A stretch of DNA of 64,000 nt from Mesaphorura yosii (Eukaryota > Arthropoda > Collembola > Poduromorpha > Tullbergiidae): positions 24,930-88,929 of the forward strand of contig WIXG01000322.1 in the NCBI GenBank assembly GCA_009869945.1, written 5' to 3'. A model generated the notes under the pieces. The model was not told the DNA's origin. It searched no databases and worked only from the letters and a program-made list of their open reading frames with translations. Both the position numbers and the translations under genes were made by a program. This document shows positions 62,101-64,000 of the stretch, in pieces (position 1 is the stretch's first letter; each line of letters begins with the position of its first letter).

Positions 62101-64000
62101 CATGCGCCATCCAGGTATCCTGCGAAGAAGCCAGTAGATAATCTTGCCCCCGAAGGCGAATTCACGAAACGGAAAGTTGAAGAGGTGCACAAAGTTGGCG
62201 AGAAATATCCAACCGTCAAACCCGCCGATAACTTGGCACCTGAAGGACAGTTCTACGTGCCACCGCCTAAAGAGGCGCCAGGAGCAGCGGAGAGGTATCC
62301 GACGAAGAAGCCAGTGGACAACTTGGTGCCAGAAGGGGAATTTGTGAGGAGACCGAAGGAAGAGGCACCAGTCATGGGAGAAAGGTAGGCATGAGTTACG
62401 TTTAAAGACGCATTTTTTATACCGGCCAAGCCAGTATTCTTAACAAAACGATCTGACTAGGTACCCCGCAAAGAAGCCAAGTGACAACCTCATGCCGGAA
62501 GGCGAGTTTGCTCAAAGGCCCAAGCAGGAAATACCCAAAGGTGAGAGATATCCGGCAAAGAAGCCAACTGATAATCTGTTCCCCGAAGGTGAATTCACTC
62601 GGAGACCCAAAGAGCAGGCGCCAAAACCAGAGGAACGGTACGTTCACAGATCACAATTTAAGATTAGTTAAGACAAAGAATAGTGTAACAGTCAACTTTC
62701 TAAAATTAGGTATCCCACAAAGAAGCCAATTGATAACTTGGTTTCTGAGGGAGAATTCACGAAACGACAAGTAGATGAAACATACAAGGTTGGAGAGAGA
62801 TATCCAATGGCGAAGCCGAAAGATAACTTGTCTCCAGAAGGAAAATTTTACACTCCGCCACAAAAGGAAAGCCCTGGCGCACCTGAGAGATATCCAACGA
62901 AGAAACCGGTTGACAACTTGGTCCCAGAAGGTGAATTTGTGAAGAGGTCACGAGAAGACGCGCCCACATTAGGAGATAGGTAATTTCAGGGCTCGTAATC
63001 ATTGAGTATTGGATGCGTCTATAAAACTTGCCAAAAATTTGTAGATATCCCATGAAAAGACCAGTGGATAATTTAGTCCCAGAAGGAGATTTTGCTCAGC
63101 GACCGAGAGACGTGGTGCCAGTTGGCGAAAGGTAACGCTAATAATTTGAGCCACAATGACGGATTAACAATACCAATTTTATTGTCCGCTTTTTCGTAGA
63201 TATCCGACAAAACGGCCTATTGATCATCTTGTGATGGAAGGCGAATTCACAAAACGTGTTGTGGACGAAGGATACAAATTCGGTGAGAAATATCCAACCG
63301 TCAAACCAAAAGACAATTTAGCACCAGAGGGTCAGTTCTACGTACCGCCGCAACAAACAGCGCCCAAAATTGAGAGGACAAGGCCTATTACACACGAAGA
63401 CAATTTAAAGCCGATGGAAGGAGCTTTTACGACCAGAAAAATTGAGGACGCGCCAAAACTAGAGCGAGCAGTTGTAAAGATTCCGAAGGAGAACTTGAAG
63501 CCAGAGGGACAGCATTATTACCCTGAGAAACCATCAGCTCCTGTGCAAGGCGAACGGCAGCTTGTAGTCCGTCATCCTGATAATCTTGTTCCAGAAGGAG
63601 AATTTGCCAAACGACATGTTGACGACGGCCCGAAAATAGGAGAAAGGTAAATGAATTGTCCGTTCAGTTTAGTGTCAATGATTGGGAAATCCTCTGGTGT
63701 CTCAACCTTACTTGTACTCAGGTATCCAGTTAAAAAACCTAAGGATCATCTTCTTATGGAAGGCGAATTCACAAAACGCGTTGTGGAGGAAGTGCACAAA
63801 GTCGGTGAAAAATATCCAACAGTAAAGCCTAAAGATAACTTAGCTCCGGAAGGCCAGTTTCACGTACCTCCAAAACCCATTGCACCCAAAATTGAGAGGA
63901 CGAAACCAATTACTCGAGAAGATAATTTGAAGCCATTGGAAGGAGCTTTTCCAACCAGGAGAATTGAGGACGCACCGAAACTAGAGCGAGCTGTTGTGAA
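53143..64000 (+). CDS. Giant SAXO-like repeat protein (3'-partial, at least 17 exons)
   Basis: Exons: 53143-53252, 56613-56748, 56837-56949, 57045-59672, 59743-60009, 60080-60439, 60516-60785, 60859-61308, 61371-61550, 61613-61702, 61788-62057, 62115-62384, 62461-62637, 62710-62979, 63045-63131, 63200-63646 and 63722 to beyond 64000; about 2134 residues in the window, all phases consistent. Residues 29-43 (CICEICTCGRHKCPH) match the N-terminal signature of SAXO1/SAXO2 (FAM154), MAP6-related microtubule stabilisers. A Ser/Thr/Lys-rich region of about 700 residues follows, with LRGGKLVD twice. Then at least 45 modules of about 30 residues occur, each with a DNLxPEGxF core followed by a basic/Pro segment and GERYP or GEKYP. 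SAXO proteins also use tandem Mn-type microtubule-binding modules, so a microtubule or other cytoskeletal role is inferred. The repeat itself is not one I can name. Start chosen at ATG 53143 (CAAAATGG context). Confidence 0.85.
53253..56612 (+). other. 3.4 kb first intron of the SAXO-like gene
   Basis: Donor GTGAGT at 53253, acceptor TGTATTGCAG ending at 56612, phase 2. The intron interrupts the glycine codon of the CGRH signature. No coding exon with matching phase was found inside; open frames at 53930-54145 and 55673-55915 show no family features. Confidence 0.75.
59059..64000 (+). repeat. Tandem array of about 30-residue (90-base) DNLxPEGxF modules
   Basis: At least 45 modules: 7 at the end of the 57045-59672 exon, then 3, 4, 3, 5, 2, 1, 3, 3, 2, 3, 1 and 5 in successive exons, and 3 or more in the cut last exon. 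Three sub-types can be told apart by the segment after the core: a basic type (EGEFTKRxVEEVHKVGEKYP), a Pro type (EGQFYVPPxxxAPGAPERYP) and a mixed type (EGEFxRRPxEEAPKMGERYP). They often follow one another in this order, making a 90-residue super-unit. Earlier modules (59059-59560) and those at 63354-63600 are of a more divergent type (PKIERTKPITREDNLKP, KENLKPEGQHYYP). The array continues past the window. Confidence 0.9.
59215..59324 (+). repeat. 110-base block identical to 63888-63997
   Basis: Every base from 59215 to 59324 is the same as 63888 to 63997, including third codon positions, although neighbouring modules differ widely. A third, diverged copy lies at about 63360-63470. It is followed by a 47-base stretch (63471-63517) identical to 59320-59366. 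This indicates recent segmental duplication or gene conversion within the array. Confidence 0.9.

Overview
The window is a 64 kb piece of animal nuclear genome, about 60% A+T, with spliced genes separated by long non-coding DNA. Introns are GT-AG, from under 70 bases to more than 11 kb. The gene set (USP2-type deubiquitinase, THEM6, globin X-type globin, COA5, Greatwall kinase, WASHC2/FAM21 and a SAXO-like repeat protein) fits an invertebrate, most likely an arthropod. I cannot name the species. No bacterial, viral or CRISPR features were seen.

Layout, left to right. (1) 1-10207, + strand: a USP2-like ubiquitin-specific protease, open at its 5' end. It has a 7.8 kb intron that holds an apparent alternative first exon (5774-5929) and transposon-like inverted repeats. 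(2) 12721-13488, + strand: a three-exon THEM6-like hotdog protein. (3) 14903-27136, - strand: a four-exon globin X-like globin with a potentially myristoylated N-terminus, convergent with THEM6. Its first intron is 11.4 kb and hosts, on the opposite strand, COA5 (18030-18448), a 78-residue cytochrome c oxidase assembly factor. (4) 27137-38705: 11.5 kb with no gene I can support, containing a 118-base tandem duplication. (5) 38706-41235, + strand: Greatwall/MASTL kinase with the family's long insertion between DFG and APE. (6) 41388-43627: two foldback or TIR-bearing repeats. (7) 43628-47643, + strand: WASHC2/FAM21 with many acidic LFa motifs. (8) 47644-53142: no supported gene. (9) 53143 to beyond 64000, + strand: a giant repeat protein.

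The last gene is the most unusual. It begins with the cysteine/histidine signature of SAXO/FAM154 axonemal microtubule stabilisers. A long Ser/Thr/Lys-rich segment follows, and then at least 45 modules of about 30 residues built on a DNLxPEGxF core. The modules sit in exons that are all in the same phase (2-2) and are about 90, 180, 270, 360 or 450 bases long, so whole exons can be added, lost or skipped without a frameshift. I infer a cytoskeletal, probably microtubule-associated, role.

The genes show no common pathway; several are general housekeeping functions (ubiquitin removal, complex IV assembly, mitotic entry, endosomal sorting). All exon structures were built by hand from reading frame, splice signals, phase matching and remembered family alignments. 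Transcript data would be needed to confirm the untranslated exons and isoforms.
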